NCBI RefSeq assembly: GCF_020193575.1
Contig: NZ_JADYVD010000005.1
Span: 1 to 64,000 of the forward strand
Direction of reading: 5' to 3'
DNA length: 64,000 nucleotides
From: Ensifer sp. IC4062
Lineage (GTDB): Bacteria; Pseudomonadota; Alphaproteobacteria; Rhizobiales; Rhizobiaceae
Shown here: positions 41,413 through 50,039 of the stretch, piece after piece
Position numbering within the stretch: position 1 is the first letter of the stretch
Layout of the letters: each line of letters opens with the position of its first letter
The notes under the pieces: generated by a model
The model's input: only the letters and a program-made list of their open reading frames with translations
Told to the model about the DNA's origin: nothing
Databases searched by the model: none
Program-made: the position numbers and the translations under genes

Positions 41413-42780
41413 TCAGTCAAGCGCCTCTATTATTTTCGCATTCAGCTTCTGCACGTCGTAGCCGGTGCGCGACGGCGTGAGGCCGAGGCGGACGACAGCC
41501 AGCCGCAGCGACGGAACGAGCATGATCGCCTGCCCGTCGTGTCCGAGCATCCAGAAGGTATCCGCTGGGAAGTTGCCCGTGCCGGCGCGAATGCCGTTCT
41601 CCTGCAGCCACACCTGGCCGGCGCCATAGTCGCCGCCCGACGCCGCCGACGGCGTGCGCATGAAGGAAACATAGCCCTCTGGCAGAATCCGCCTGCCATT
41701 CCAGCTTCCATCATCCAGCAGAAACTGAGCGAAGCGGGCCCAGTCCTGTGCCGTCGCATACATATAGGAGGAACCGACGAAGGTGCCGCTCGCGTCCGTT
41801 TCCATCACAGCGCTTGTCATTCCGAGCGGGGCGAAGAGCGCCTTGCGCGGATAGGCGAGCGCTTCGGCCGGATCGTCGAACGTCCGCATCCATAGCTGCG
41901 ATAGGAGATTGCTGGTTCCGCTCGAATAGCGGAATTTCTGACCCGGCTGCGCATCCAGCTGCTTGGACGCCACGAAGCCGCCCATGTCGCTTTCGAGATA
42001 GAGCATCCGCGTCACGTCGGTGACGTCGCCATAGTCCTCGTTGAACGCGAGCCCGCTCTGCATCGCCAAAAGATCCGCGAGCTTGATCCGCGACCGATCA
42101 TCGCCGCTCCAGGCGGGCAACAGCTCGCTGCGGTCGACATCCATCTTTCCCTCACCGATCCGCAAGCCGATCAGTGCCGCAGTCACGGATTTTGTCATCG
42201 ACCAGCCGAGCAGAGGCGTGTCCCGATCAAACCCGGGACCATAGGTCTCTCCCACCAGGCGGCCATCCCGCACGACGGCGATCGCCCGTATGCCGGGACC
42301 GGCCAGGTCGGAATCCTCGATGACGCGCTGAATCGCCGGCTCGATGTCAGCCTTGCTACCGTCTGGCCAGCCGATGGCCCCATCATGCACCCGGGATACT
42401 CCTGTTTCGGCCTCTGCCTCCGTTGCCGAAGCCGCAAGCGCCTGCGCGCCGCTCTCGTCTACGTTGGTGCAACCAAATCCCGGCCTATGGACCGCTCGGC
42501 CAGGAGCGGCAAAGCCGAATATCCGCGCCGTTACGCTCTCCTCTTCCCGATCGACCGAGACGCGGACGAACTTCAAGAGCGGATGGCCGGGTGCTTGTAC
42601 GTCTTCCGCAAGAACGGCTTGCGGATCGCGTTTGGCAAGGAAGACATTGGAGCAGACGATCTTGGCGGCATAACCGTCGCCTACTTTCAGAAGCTCCGGC
42701 GGAAACAGCGCCAGCCAGCCAACGACGCCCGCAAGACCGACGACCATCGCCCCGGCGATCGTCTTCAGCAAACGTTTCAT
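41413..42780 (-). CDS. Serine hydrolase, class C beta-lactamase-like
   Basis: A 455-residue protein with an N-terminal membrane anchor or signal (about 7-26) and a beta-lactamase/6-aminohexanoate-dimer-hydrolase-type domain. Catalytic motifs: SMTK at 194-197 (SxxK), YSSGTSN (YxN-type) and HDGQ (HxG-type) near the end. Family members hydrolyse peptides, esters or oligomers; few are true beta-lactamases. The ATG at 42780 has AGGAGG upstream; the frame up to 42918 runs into the divergent promoter. Substrate unknown. Confidence 0.85.
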   Translation of the reverse strand: MKRLLKTIAGAMVVGLAGVVGWLALFPPELLKVGDGYAAKIVCSNVFLAKRDPQAVLAEDVQAPGHPLLKFVRVSVDREEESVTARIFGFAAPGRAVHRPGFGCTNVDESGAQALAASATEAEAETGVSRVHDGAIGWPDGSKADIEPAIQRVIEDSDLAGPGIRAIAVVRDGRLVGETYGPGFDRDTPLLGWSMTKSVTAALIGLRIGEGKMDVDRSELLPAWSGDDRSRIKLADLLAMQSGLAFNEDYGDVTDVTRMLYLESDMGGFVASKQLDAQPGQKFRYSSGTSNLLSQLWMRTFDDPAEALAYPRKALFAPLGMTSAVMETDASGTFVGSSYMYATAQDWARFAQFLLDDGSWNGRRILPEGYVSFMRTPSAASGGDYGAGQVWLQENGIRAGTGNFPADTFWMLGHDGQAIMLVPSLRLAVVRLGLTPSRTGYDVQKLNAKIIEALD

Positions 42781-42933
42781 GCGCTGCCTCCTGGCTTCAG
42801 CAATGCCGCGTTTCCGCCGCGCCTCATTCGCGAGAGAAGCAGGATTCCGACGAAAGGAAAAGCCCTTCCAACCCTCGCGGCTGTGCGAAACCCCGTCATC
42901 AAAGTGTAGCGGAGTCACTTTAGAAGCGGCTAA

Positions 42934-42951
42934 GTTTCAACTGGATGACAG
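42934..42951 (-). promoter_or_regulatory. Candidate Pho box beside btaA
   Basis: On the minus strand CTGTCAT-CCAG-TTGAAAC has a perfect first PhoB heptamer, correct 4-base spacing and a partial second heptamer. It ends only 7 bases before btaA and reads in the direction of the serine hydrolase gene, so its target, if any, is unclear. btaAB is known to be PhoB-dependent in Sinorhizobium. Confidence 0.35.
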
Positions 42952-42957
42952 GCAAAG

Positions 42958-44208
42958 ATGACCGAACTCGCCCCCGATGCCGGCTTTGGCAGGAAGAATT
43001 CGAAGCTGAAAAGCGCGCTGCTGCAGCACAAGCCCCTCTCCCTCGCCGGCCTGTCGGAACGCCTGTTCGGGCTGCTCTTCTCCGGTCTCGTCTACCCACA
43101 GATCTGGGAAGATCCGATCGTCGACATGGCGGCAATGCAGATCCGTCCCGGACACCGCATTGTGACGATCGGTTCAGGCGGTTGCAACATGCTGACCTAT
43201 CTCTCCGCCGGCCCCGCCCATATCGACGTCGTCGATCTCAATCCACACCATATCGCGCTGAACCGGTTGAAGCTCGCCGCCTTCCGTCACCTGCCAAGCC
43301 ACAAGGATGTCGTGCGTTTTCTCGCCGCGACCGAGACCCGGTCGAATGTGCAGGCCTTCGACCTTTTCCTCGCCCCAAAGCTTGACGCGGCGACCCGCGC
43401 CTACTGGACCGGCCGGGCGCGCGACGGACGCCTCCGCATCGGTGTCTTCGGCCGCAACATCTATCGCACGGGCCTGCTCGGTCGCTTCATTGCCGCCAGC
43501 CACCTGCTTGCCCGTCTCCACGGCATCAACCCGCAGGAATTTGTCCAGGCACGCTCGATGCGCGAACAACGGCAGTTCTTCGACGACAAGCTCGCGCCGC
43601 TGTTCGACCGTCCGGTTATTCGCTGGATCACCAGTCGCAAAAGCTCACTGTTCGGCCTCGGCATCCCGCCGCAACAGTTCGATGAGCTCGCGAGTCTAAG
43701 CGCGGAGAAGTCGCTTGCCGCGGTACTGCGCCACCGTCTTGAAAAGCTCACCTGCCATTTCCCGCTTCGCGAGAACTATTTCGCCTGGCAGGCTTTCGCG
43801 CGGCGCTATCCGCTGCCGCACGAAGGCGAACTGCCGGCCTATCTGCAGGCCGAGAACCACGAAGCGATCCGCGACAATGCGGACCGCGTCGAGGTCCACC
43901 ACGCAAGCTTCACCGAGTTGCTTGCCCGCAAGGCGGCTTCGTCCGTCGATCGTTACGTCTTGCTCGACGCACAGGACTGGATGACCGATCGGCAGTTGAA
44001 CGATCTTTGGACGGAGATCACGCGCACCGCCGACAGCGGCGCCGTGGTGATTTTCCGCACGGCCGCGGAAGCGAGCATTCTGCCGGGCCGCGTTTCCGCG
44101 GCACTGCTCGACCGGTGGCACTACGATGTCGAGACGTCGATAAAGCTCGGCGCAGAGGATCGCTCGGCCATCTACGGTGGCTTCCACGTCTATCGGAAGA
44201 AAGCATGA
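42958..44208 (+). CDS. btaA: BtaA: SAM:diacylglycerol 3-amino-3-carboxypropyltransferase
   Basis: A 416-residue DUF3419-family enzyme, first step of betaine lipid (DGTS) synthesis: it moves the 3-amino-3-carboxypropyl group from SAM to diacylglycerol. Recognised by the N-terminal LFSGLVYPQIWEDPIVDMAAMQI segment, a SAM-binding region (IGSGGCNMLTYL, then VDLNPHHIALN) and the C-terminal YVLLDAQDWM. It overlaps btaB by 4 bases (ATGA). Under phosphate starvation, DGTS and ornithine lipids replace phospholipids in Sinorhizobium. Confidence 0.93.
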   Translation: MTELAPDAGFGRKNSKLKSALLQHKPLSLAGLSERLFGLLFSGLVYPQIWEDPIVDMAAMQIRPGHRIVTIGSGGCNMLTYLSAGPAHIDVVDLNPHHIALNRLKLAAFRHLPSHKDVVRFLAATETRSNVQAFDLFLAPKLDAATRAYWTGRARDGRLRIGVFGRNIYRTGLLGRFIAASHLLARLHGINPQEFVQARSMREQRQFFDDKLAPLFDRPVIRWITSRKSSLFGLGIPPQQFDELASLSAEKSLAAVLRHRLEKLTCHFPLRENYFAWQAFARRYPLPHEGELPAYLQAENHEAIRDNADRVEVHHASFTELLARKAASSVDRYVLLDAQDWMTDRQLNDLWTEITRTADSGAVVIFRTAAEASILPGRVSAALLDRWHYDVETSIKLGAEDRSAIYGGFHVYRKKA

Positions 44209-44879
44209 GCGCCGCCCAGCCCTTGGAAAACAACCACGCACGCCTGATGGACCAGATGTATCGCTACCAGCGATACATCTATGACTTTACCCGGAAATAT
44301 TATCTCTTCGGACGCGACACGCTGATCCGGGAGCTCAATCCGCCGCGGGGCGCCTCGGTGCTCGAAGTTGGCTGCGGCACCGGCCGCAACCTCGCCATGA
44401 TCGGTGAACTCTATCCAGGCACACACCTCTTCGGTCTCGATATTTCCGCGGAGATGCTCGCGACCGCGACGGCAAAGCTTCGGCGTCACGGCCTGTCGAG
44501 CGTAACCCTGCGCGCCGCCGATGCGATGAATTTCACGCCCGCGGCCTTTGGCCAGCGGGGCTTCGACCGCATTGTCATCTCCTATGCGCTGTCGATGATC
44601 CCCGAATGGGAGAAGTCGCTCGATGCGGCGATCGCCGCGCTCAACCCGGGCGGTTCGCTTCACATTGCCGACTTCGGCCAGCAGGAAGGATGGCCCGGCG
44701 GCTTCCGCCGCCTGCTCCAGGCGTGGCTGAGACGCTTTCACGTGACGCCGCGCGAGACGCTTTTCGAGGTCATGCGCGAGAGGGCGAAGAGAAACGGCGC
44801 GATGCTCGAATCGAAGTCGATCGGCCGGGGATATGCATGGCTGGCCATCTATCGCCGCCCGGATCGGAACGGCGCCTGA
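44205..44879 (+). CDS. btaB: BtaB: SAM-dependent N-methyltransferase of betaine lipid synthesis
   Basis: A 224-residue class I methyltransferase that adds three methyl groups to diacylglyceryl-homoserine to give DGTS. SAM loop VLEVGCGTG at 52-60, LFGLDISAEML, and the ISYALSMIPEW segment. The ATG is inside the btaA stop (ATGA), so the two are coupled. Length and neighbour leave little doubt. I see no strong terminator; a GC-rich stretch follows. Confidence 0.92.
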   Translation: MSAAQPLENNHARLMDQMYRYQRYIYDFTRKYYLFGRDTLIRELNPPRGASVLEVGCGTGRNLAMIGELYPGTHLFGLDISAEMLATATAKLRRHGLSSVTLRAADAMNFTPAAFGQRGFDRIVISYALSMIPEWEKSLDAAIAALNPGGSLHIADFGQQEGWPGGFRRLLQAWLRRFHVTPRETLFEVMRERAKRNGAMLESKSIGRGYAWLAIYRRPDRNGA

Positions 44880-45079
44880 CAACATTCTGGGCGGCGCCGG
44901 CGGGCGCCCGCTCTGGCCAGCTAATGTCAGGCTGTCCGCCTCTGCCGCAATTCCCGCTTGAGCTAACTCAATTTTTACGATGATATGGTGAAAATGGGGC
45001 ACGCCTCCGAGGGGAAAATCATCATCATGGAAGCCATCGCGTGAGGCAGGATCGTCGATTGTCTCGAAACGGGAACCCC

Positions 45080-45865
45080 ATGCGCCGGCTTCTCCTGGCT
45101 TTGCTGCCTGTTGCAACCCTTCTTTCCGCCTGCACCTCAACCGACTACGACCTGGTACAGACCGCTTCGATATCACCGCGATTCCACGATACGGACCCGC
45201 AGGATTTCGGCGGCCGCACGCCGCATCGTCACAACATCCACGGCATCGACGTTTCCAAATGGAACGGTGACATCGACTGGGCGCGGGTCAAGAATTCAGG
45301 CGTATCCTTCGCCTTCATCAAGGCGACGGAGGGCAAGGACAGGCTCGACGCGCGTTTCAATGAATACTGGCAGCGGGCGCGCGCCGCCGGAATTCCCTAC
45401 GCGCCCTACCATTTCTATTACTTCTGCTCGACCGCCGACGCCCAGGCCGACTGGTTCATCGCCAATGTGCCGAAGAGCGCCGTCTATCTGCCGCCCGTGC
45501 TCGATGTCGAATGGAATGGCGAGTCGAAGACCTGCCGCTATCGTCCCTCGCCCGAGACCGTGCGCGCCGAGATGAAGCGCTTCATGGACCGGCTTGAGGC
45601 ACATTACGGCAAGCGGCCGATCATCTATACCTCCGTCGACTTCCATCGCGACAATCTCGTCGATCAGTTCAGGGACTATCACTTCTGGGTGCGCTCCACC
45701 GCCAAGCATCCGGGCGAGGTCTATGTCGAGCGCCGCTGGGCCTTCTGGCAATACACCAGCACCGGTGTCATCCCCGGCATCCAGGGAAGCACGGACATCA
45801 ACGCCTTCGCCGGATCCGCGAAAAACTGGCAGAAGTGGGTCGCGGCGGTCTCCCGTGGCAGATAG
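45080..45865 (+). CDS. GH25-family muramidase lipoprotein
   Basis: A 261-residue lysozyme of glycoside hydrolase family 25 (Chalaropsis type). A lipoprotein signal ends in LLSAC; the GH25 barrel starts HGIDVSKWNGDIDWARVK, has FAFIKATEGKD and the catalytic DVEWNG segment, and ends with FWQYTSTGVIPGIQGSTDIN. It cuts MurNAc-GlcNAc bonds; in Rhizobiales such enzymes are chromosomal envelope proteins rather than phage endolysins, and there are no phage genes here. Start 45080 is supported by the signal; the frame to 45041 is not. Confidence 0.9.
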   Translation: MRRLLLALLPVATLLSACTSTDYDLVQTASISPRFHDTDPQDFGGRTPHRHNIHGIDVSKWNGDIDWARVKNSGVSFAFIKATEGKDRLDARFNEYWQRARAAGIPYAPYHFYYFCSTADAQADWFIANVPKSAVYLPPVLDVEWNGESKTCRYRPSPETVRAEMKRFMDRLEAHYGKRPIIYTSVDFHRDNLVDQFRDYHFWVRSTAKHPGEVYVERRWAFWQYTSTGVIPGIQGSTDINAFAGSAKNWQKWVAAVSRGR

Positions 45866-46105
45866 ACCGGAAATCGTCGGTCAGATTGCTCGCACAAACA
45901 CCGCAGTTCTTCATTCGGTCATAATGCTCTGAGAGAGCTTCGGCAGACTTCTTACAGCGCCGGCGTCTCTCAGACGCATAATGTCGCTGGGGGCATTTCG
46001 AATGGTTGCCTGTTTTCTTGAATCGACGCGGGTCTGAGAAAACAGGCGTGAGACAGATTGCACGCTCGCCGGCCTACCGGGGTCTCGGCGACGGAAAGGA
46101 TTATG

Positions 46106-47320
46106 ATGACTGGCACAGCCCGCAAAGCTCTTCTCACCCTCGGACTGCTGGCGCTGACCGGCACCTCGGCACTGGCGCAAACCCAACCGCAAACGACATC
46201 ACCCGCGGCCTGCGGCGGTGACCTCGCCGCGTTCCTTGAGGGGGTCAAGGGCGAAGCCGTTGCCAAGGGTATTCCGGCCGATGTCGCCGACCGCGCACTC
46301 GCGGGCGCCACGGTCGACAAGAAGGTTCTGAGCCGCGACCGCGCCCAGGGCGTGTTCAAGCAGACATTCACCGAATTTTCCAAGCGCACCGTCAGCAAGG
46401 CGCGGCTTGATATCGGTGCGCAGAAGATGAGCGAGTATGCCGACTTCTTCGCCCGGGCGGAAAGTGAATTCGGCGTGCCGGCCCCGGTCATCACTGCCTT
46501 CTGGGCGATGGAGACGGATTTCGGCGCGGTCCAAGGCGATTTCAACACACGTGATGCACTGGTGACGCTCGCACATGATTGCCGCCGCCCGGAAATGTTC
46601 CGGCCGCAGCTCCTTGCTGCGATCGAAATGGTGCAGCACGGCGACCTCGACCCGGCAACGACCACCGGCGCCTGGGCCGGCGAGATCGGCCAGGTACAGA
46701 TGCTGCCGGAAGACATCATCGCCTATGGTATCGACGGCGACGGCGACGGCCACGTCAATCTTAAGAAGAGCTCACCCGACGCCATTCTCACAGCCGCAAA
46801 GTTCATCCAGAGCCTCGGCTTCAAGGCGGGACAGCCTTGGATCCAGGAAGTCAGCGTCCCGGAAAACCTGCCCTGGGAGAAGACCGGGCTGCAATCCGGC
46901 ATGACGGCGGGCGACTGGTTCGCGCTCGGCGTCACGCCCCGTGACGGCAACACCGCCAATAGTGCGCTCGAAGCGTCGCTTGTGCTGCCGCAGGGTCGCA
47001 AGGGCGTCGCCTTCCTGACCTATCCGAATTTCAAGATCTATCTCGAGTGGAATCAGTCGTTCATCTACACGACCTCCGCCGCCTATTTCGCGACCCGCCT
47101 CGCCGGCGCCCCGCCCTATCAGGCCGGCAATCCGGAGCCGGGCCTCGGTGACCTCGAAATGAAGGCGCTGCAAACGCGGCTCCAGGCGCTTGGCCACGAT
47201 GTCGGCAAGATTGACGGCATTCTCGGCTCCGGTACTCGCACCGCGTTGCAGAAGGAACAGCTGAAGCTCGGATTGCCCGCCGACGGCTGGGCAACGCCGG
47301 AGCTCCTGGGCGCGCTCTGA
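46106..47320 (+). CDS. Lytic murein transglycosylase (MltB-type) with PG-binding domain
   Basis: A 404-residue periplasmic enzyme. Signal peptide about 1-24 (cleaved after ALA), then the SLT_2/MltB domain (about 35-330) with catalytic Glu136 in FWAMETDFG, and a C-terminal peptidoglycan-binding domain (about 345-400, MKALQTRLQALGHDVGKIDG). It makes 1,6-anhydro ends in peptidoglycan. Two adjacent ATGs exist; the second (46106) has better spacing from GGAAAGGA. A RIME-like repeat starts 2 bases after the stop. Confidence 0.92.
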   Translation: MTGTARKALLTLGLLALTGTSALAQTQPQTTSPAACGGDLAAFLEGVKGEAVAKGIPADVADRALAGATVDKKVLSRDRAQGVFKQTFTEFSKRTVSKARLDIGAQKMSEYADFFARAESEFGVPAPVITAFWAMETDFGAVQGDFNTRDALVTLAHDCRRPEMFRPQLLAAIEMVQHGDLDPATTTGAWAGEIGQVQMLPEDIIAYGIDGDGDGHVNLKKSSPDAILTAAKFIQSLGFKAGQPWIQEVSVPENLPWEKTGLQSGMTAGDWFALGVTPRDGNTANSALEASLVLPQGRKGVAFLTYPNFKIYLEWNQSFIYTTSAAYFATRLAGAPPYQAGNPEPGLGDLEMKALQTRLQALGHDVGKIDGILGSGTRTALQKEQLKLGLPADGWATPELLGAL

Positions 47321-47321
47321 T

Positions 47322-47426
47322 CCACTGCATGTTCCCTCAATCGGACCCGATTAAGGATAAGAACATGCAGCAATTCAAAGTGCTACAGTGGCCTTTGTGC
47401 GTCTGAGAAGACGCACGGTGCTGTAG
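47322..47426 (+). repeat. RIME1-like palindromic repeat
   Basis: 105 bases in plus orientation, beginning CCACTGCATGTTCC and ending GGTGCTGTAG, with both palindromes intact (second hairpin GTGCGTCT/AGACGCAC). It follows the mltB-type stop directly and may serve as its transcription end. Confidence 0.8.
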
Positions 47427-47553
47427 AATTTCGCTCGTCATTGGGCAACCGTCACGGGCATGAAACATTCGAACCGAGCAAGAAGCGGGTGGCAACGCCC
47501 GCTTCTCTGTATTAGGGCTTGCGCATTACTTGCAGATTGGCACAGGCACGACC

Positions 47554-48492
47554 ATGGGTTCACCCGCAAATCCGATCAACACCCAGATGACGATGCGCAA
47601 TTGGGCGCTCCTGACCCTGCTCGGACTTATCTGGGGCGGCTCCTTCTTTTTCGCGCGGGTCGCCGTTGCCCATGTGCCGCCCTTTACACTGGTTCTCCTG
47701 CGTCTCGGTCTCGCGGCGCTTGCCCTACACATCTACATTCGTGGCCGCTACGGCATCTATCCGGCGCTCAAGGAGCGCTGGCCCGAATTCGTGTTGATGG
47801 GATTGATCAACAACGCCATCCCGCACGCCTTCATCTTCCTCGGCCAGATCCATATCGGCGCGGGGCTCGCCGCAATCCTGAACGCAACAACCCCGATCTG
47901 GACTGTATTGATCGCCAACATGGCGACGGAGGACGAGAAACTGAGCGCCGCCAAGATCAGCGGTTGTCTGCTGGGCTTGGCGGGCACCATCGTGCTCATT
48001 GGGCCGAGCGCGCTTGCGGGGCTCGTCGGCAACTCCACAACGGTCCCGCTCTGGGCACTTGTCCTGCCGGTGCTGGCCGCCGTCAGCTATGGCCTGGCGG
48101 CAACCTACGGCAAGCGCTTCCGCAGCCTGGCGCCGCCGGTGACGGCAGCCGGACAACTGACGGCATCGACATTGATGATGTTACCGATCGCGGCCCTTGC
48201 CGATACGCCATGGATGCTGCCCGCGCCGCCGATGACCGCTGTGTTCGCTGTCCTTGGCCTCGCCCTCGTCTCTACCTCTTACGGTTACATTCTCTATTTC
48301 CGGATCATGGCGGAGGCTGGGGCGACCAACGCTTCGCTCGTCACCCTGCTCGTGCCGCCGAGTGCCATATTGCTTGGCTATCTCTTTCTCGGCGAGACAC
48401 TGCAGGCGGCGGACATCGCCGGCATGGTCCTCATCGCGGCCGGCCTCGCGGTCCTCGACGGACGCATCCTGAAGCTTCGACATTCGACCTGA
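47554..48492 (+). CDS. DMT/EamA-family transporter
   Basis: A 312-residue inner-membrane protein with ten helices made of two EamA repeats (LLTLLGLIWGGSFFFARVAV in the first; SYGYILYFRIMAEAGATNASLVTLLVPPSAILLGYLFLGE in the second). Family members export metabolites or amino acids; the substrate is unknown. The start at 47554 is a guess among three in-frame Met codons. It lies between two RIME-like repeats of opposite orientation. Confidence 0.88.
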   Translation: MGSPANPINTQMTMRNWALLTLLGLIWGGSFFFARVAVAHVPPFTLVLLRLGLAALALHIYIRGRYGIYPALKERWPEFVLMGLINNAIPHAFIFLGQIHIGAGLAAILNATTPIWTVLIANMATEDEKLSAAKISGCLLGLAGTIVLIGPSALAGLVGNSTTVPLWALVLPVLAAVSYGLAATYGKRFRSLAPPVTAAGQLTASTLMMLPIAALADTPWMLPAPPMTAVFAVLGLALVSTSYGYILYFRIMAEAGATNASLVTLLVPPSAILLGYLFLGETLQAADIAGMVLIAAGLAVLDGRILKLRHST

Positions 48493-48729
48493 AAATCGAA
48501 TCGAAACGGCTTCGGCGAGGCTCACGGAGCATTACAAACGGTTACATTAACCAGCGCGAAGCAATTGTGAAAAAAATGTGGCAGTGGCGAATGTCCAACA
48601 ATTTCCGCCGCTTATGCCTGTTAACAACATTTTTTGACATCCCGTCTTTCGCAGCGCAGCACAAGTTTTGCTTTCACGCGCCGTTTTTTCGCCCTATGTT
48701 TTACCCGTCAACGCAGGGAGGATCATCTT

Positions 48730-48807
48730 ATGGGACTTACACATTCGTTGAATGTCCTCATGATCAGTGCAGCGTTCGCATTCGTGGCCGTTATGCTTTT
48801 TGTCTGA
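48730..48807 (+). CDS. 25-residue hydrophobic micro-protein
   Basis: A short frame beginning MGLTHSLNVL and ending AVMLFV, 25 residues, almost all of it one membrane helix. It has a strong GGAGG seven to eight bases before the ATG, and a good intrinsic terminator follows at 48929-48964. Both flanks (a promoter-like AT-rich stretch with a T-rich element before, terminator after) suggest an independent short transcript. Function unknown; small membrane proteins of this size often bind larger transporters or respond to stress, which is inference only. Confidence 0.6.
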   Translation: MGLTHSLNVLMISAAFAFVAVMLFV

Positions 48808-48928
48808 GCGGGGCCGCTGAACAGTCCAAACCGAAACAAGGACTTTAATTTCCGGAAAAGCCATTTGCAGCAGGATTTGTAGGCAGGCCACTCAGAGAGT
48901 ACCCGGTCAACAGGCTGCGATAATAAAC

Positions 48929-48964
48929 AAAGCCCATGAACGTCGATCCGTTCATGGGCTTTAT
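48929..48964. terminator. Bidirectional intrinsic terminator
   Basis: AAAGCCCATGAACG (48929-48942) pairs with CGTTCATGGGCTTT (48949-48962) over a 6-base loop: a 14-bp stem flanked by A/T runs on both sides. It ends the micro-protein transcript on the plus strand and could stop read-through from metF on the minus strand. Confidence 0.88.
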
Positions 48965-48978
48965 CTTTGCTCGAAACA

Positions 48979-49084
48979 TACAGCGCCGCGCGTCTTATTA
49001 GACGCGCAGCGGACGCTGTAGCACTTTGAGTTGCTGCATCTCTTTGTCCTTAAATCAAGGTCGATTTAAGAAGACATGCAGTAG
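48979..49084 (-). repeat. RIME1-like palindromic repeat, inverted copy
   Basis: 106 bases. Reverse-complemented, it begins CTACTGCATG and ends with a GCGCGTCT/AGACGCGC hairpin and CTGTA, matching the other copies. It lies just downstream of the metF stop. Confidence 0.82.
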
Positions 49085-49101
49085 CGTTTGCCCGGAAGCG
49101 T

Positions 49102-50037
49102 CTACGCGCTCGCGACCGCCCGTATCGGAAGGTCGACAGCGGTCTCCTGCGCCGGCACCCGCGCGTAGCCGACAAGATCGCAAACGGCAGTGACAAGCGG
49201 CGAGCGGTTCATCGTGTAGAGGTGGAAATCGCGCACGCCTCGCCGGGCGAGATCGACTATCTGCTCCGCCGCTATATGGGTCGCTTCCTTGAACCGCTCC
49301 GCGGGCTGGTCTTCGAGATGGGCGAGCCGAGAATGGATCACCTCGGGAACGCGCGCGCCGCACAATCCGGCGAACTTCTGCACCTGAGCGAGATTGTTGA
49401 TCGGCAGGATCCCCGGCACGATCGGAACCTGGACGCCGGCCCTTCGCACCCGCTCCAGATAACGCTCGAAATCGTCGTTGTCGAAGAAGAATTGGGTGAT
49501 CGCCCGCGTCGCGCCGTTGTCGACCTTGCGCTTCAGCATGTCGATATCGGCATCGACATCTGGGCTCTCGGGGTGCTTTTCCGGGTAGGCCGAAACCGAG
49601 ATTTCGAAGTCGCCACGGGCGCGCAGGGCCTTCACGAGGGCAGCGGCGTTTTCATAACCGCCCGGAAACGGCTGATAGGCGCTGCCGATGCCGCCCTGCG
49701 GGTCGCCACGAAGCGCCACGAAATGCCGGACTCCAAAGGCCAGGAACTCCTCGATCACCGCATCGACTTCGGCCTTCGGAGCGCCGACGCAGGTCAGATG
49801 CGCCGCAGTGTTCCCGATGCCCATTTCGCCGATCATGCGCCTGACCGTCGTCAGCGAGCGGGCCTTGGTCGAGCCGCCGGCACCATAGGTCACGGTGACG
49901 AAAGTGGGGCCGAAAACGGAGAGGTCGGCCGCCGTCTGGAAGAGCTGCGCTTCCATCTCGTCCGTCTTCGGAGGAAAATACTCGAAGGAAAGCCTCAGAT
50001 TGCCACGCTCGGCGGGATAAAGCGTCCGTGTCGTCAT
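49102..50037 (-). CDS. metF: Methylenetetrahydrofolate reductase
   Basis: MetF, 311 residues, a FAD TIM-barrel enzyme that reduces 5,10-methylene-THF to 5-methyl-THF for methionine synthesis. Motifs include FEYFPPKTDEME (catalytic Glu region), TVTYGAGGST, HLTCVGAPKAEVD, and the TRAITQFFFDND segment. The ATG at 50037 follows GGGGGAG and lies 2 bases after the stop of the ArsR-methyltransferase gene, so both form an operon; control by SAM-cycle intermediates is likely. Confidence 0.97.
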   Translation of the reverse strand: MTTRTLYPAERGNLRLSFEYFPPKTDEMEAQLFQTAADLSVFGPTFVTVTYGAGGSTKARSLTTVRRMIGEMGIGNTAAHLTCVGAPKAEVDAVIEEFLAFGVRHFVALRGDPQGGIGSAYQPFPGGYENAAALVKALRARGDFEISVSAYPEKHPESPDVDADIDMLKRKVDNGATRAITQFFFDNDDFERYLERVRRAGVQVPIVPGILPINNLAQVQKFAGLCGARVPEVIHSRLAHLEDQPAERFKEATHIAAEQIVDLARRGVRDFHLYTMNRSPLVTAVCDLVGYARVPAQETAVDLPIRAVASA

Positions 50038-50039
50038 TC

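Noticed and set aside
45080-45865. GH25 lysozyme as a prophage endolysin
   Set aside because: It has a lipoprotein signal and no holin, terminase, capsid or integrase gene nearby.
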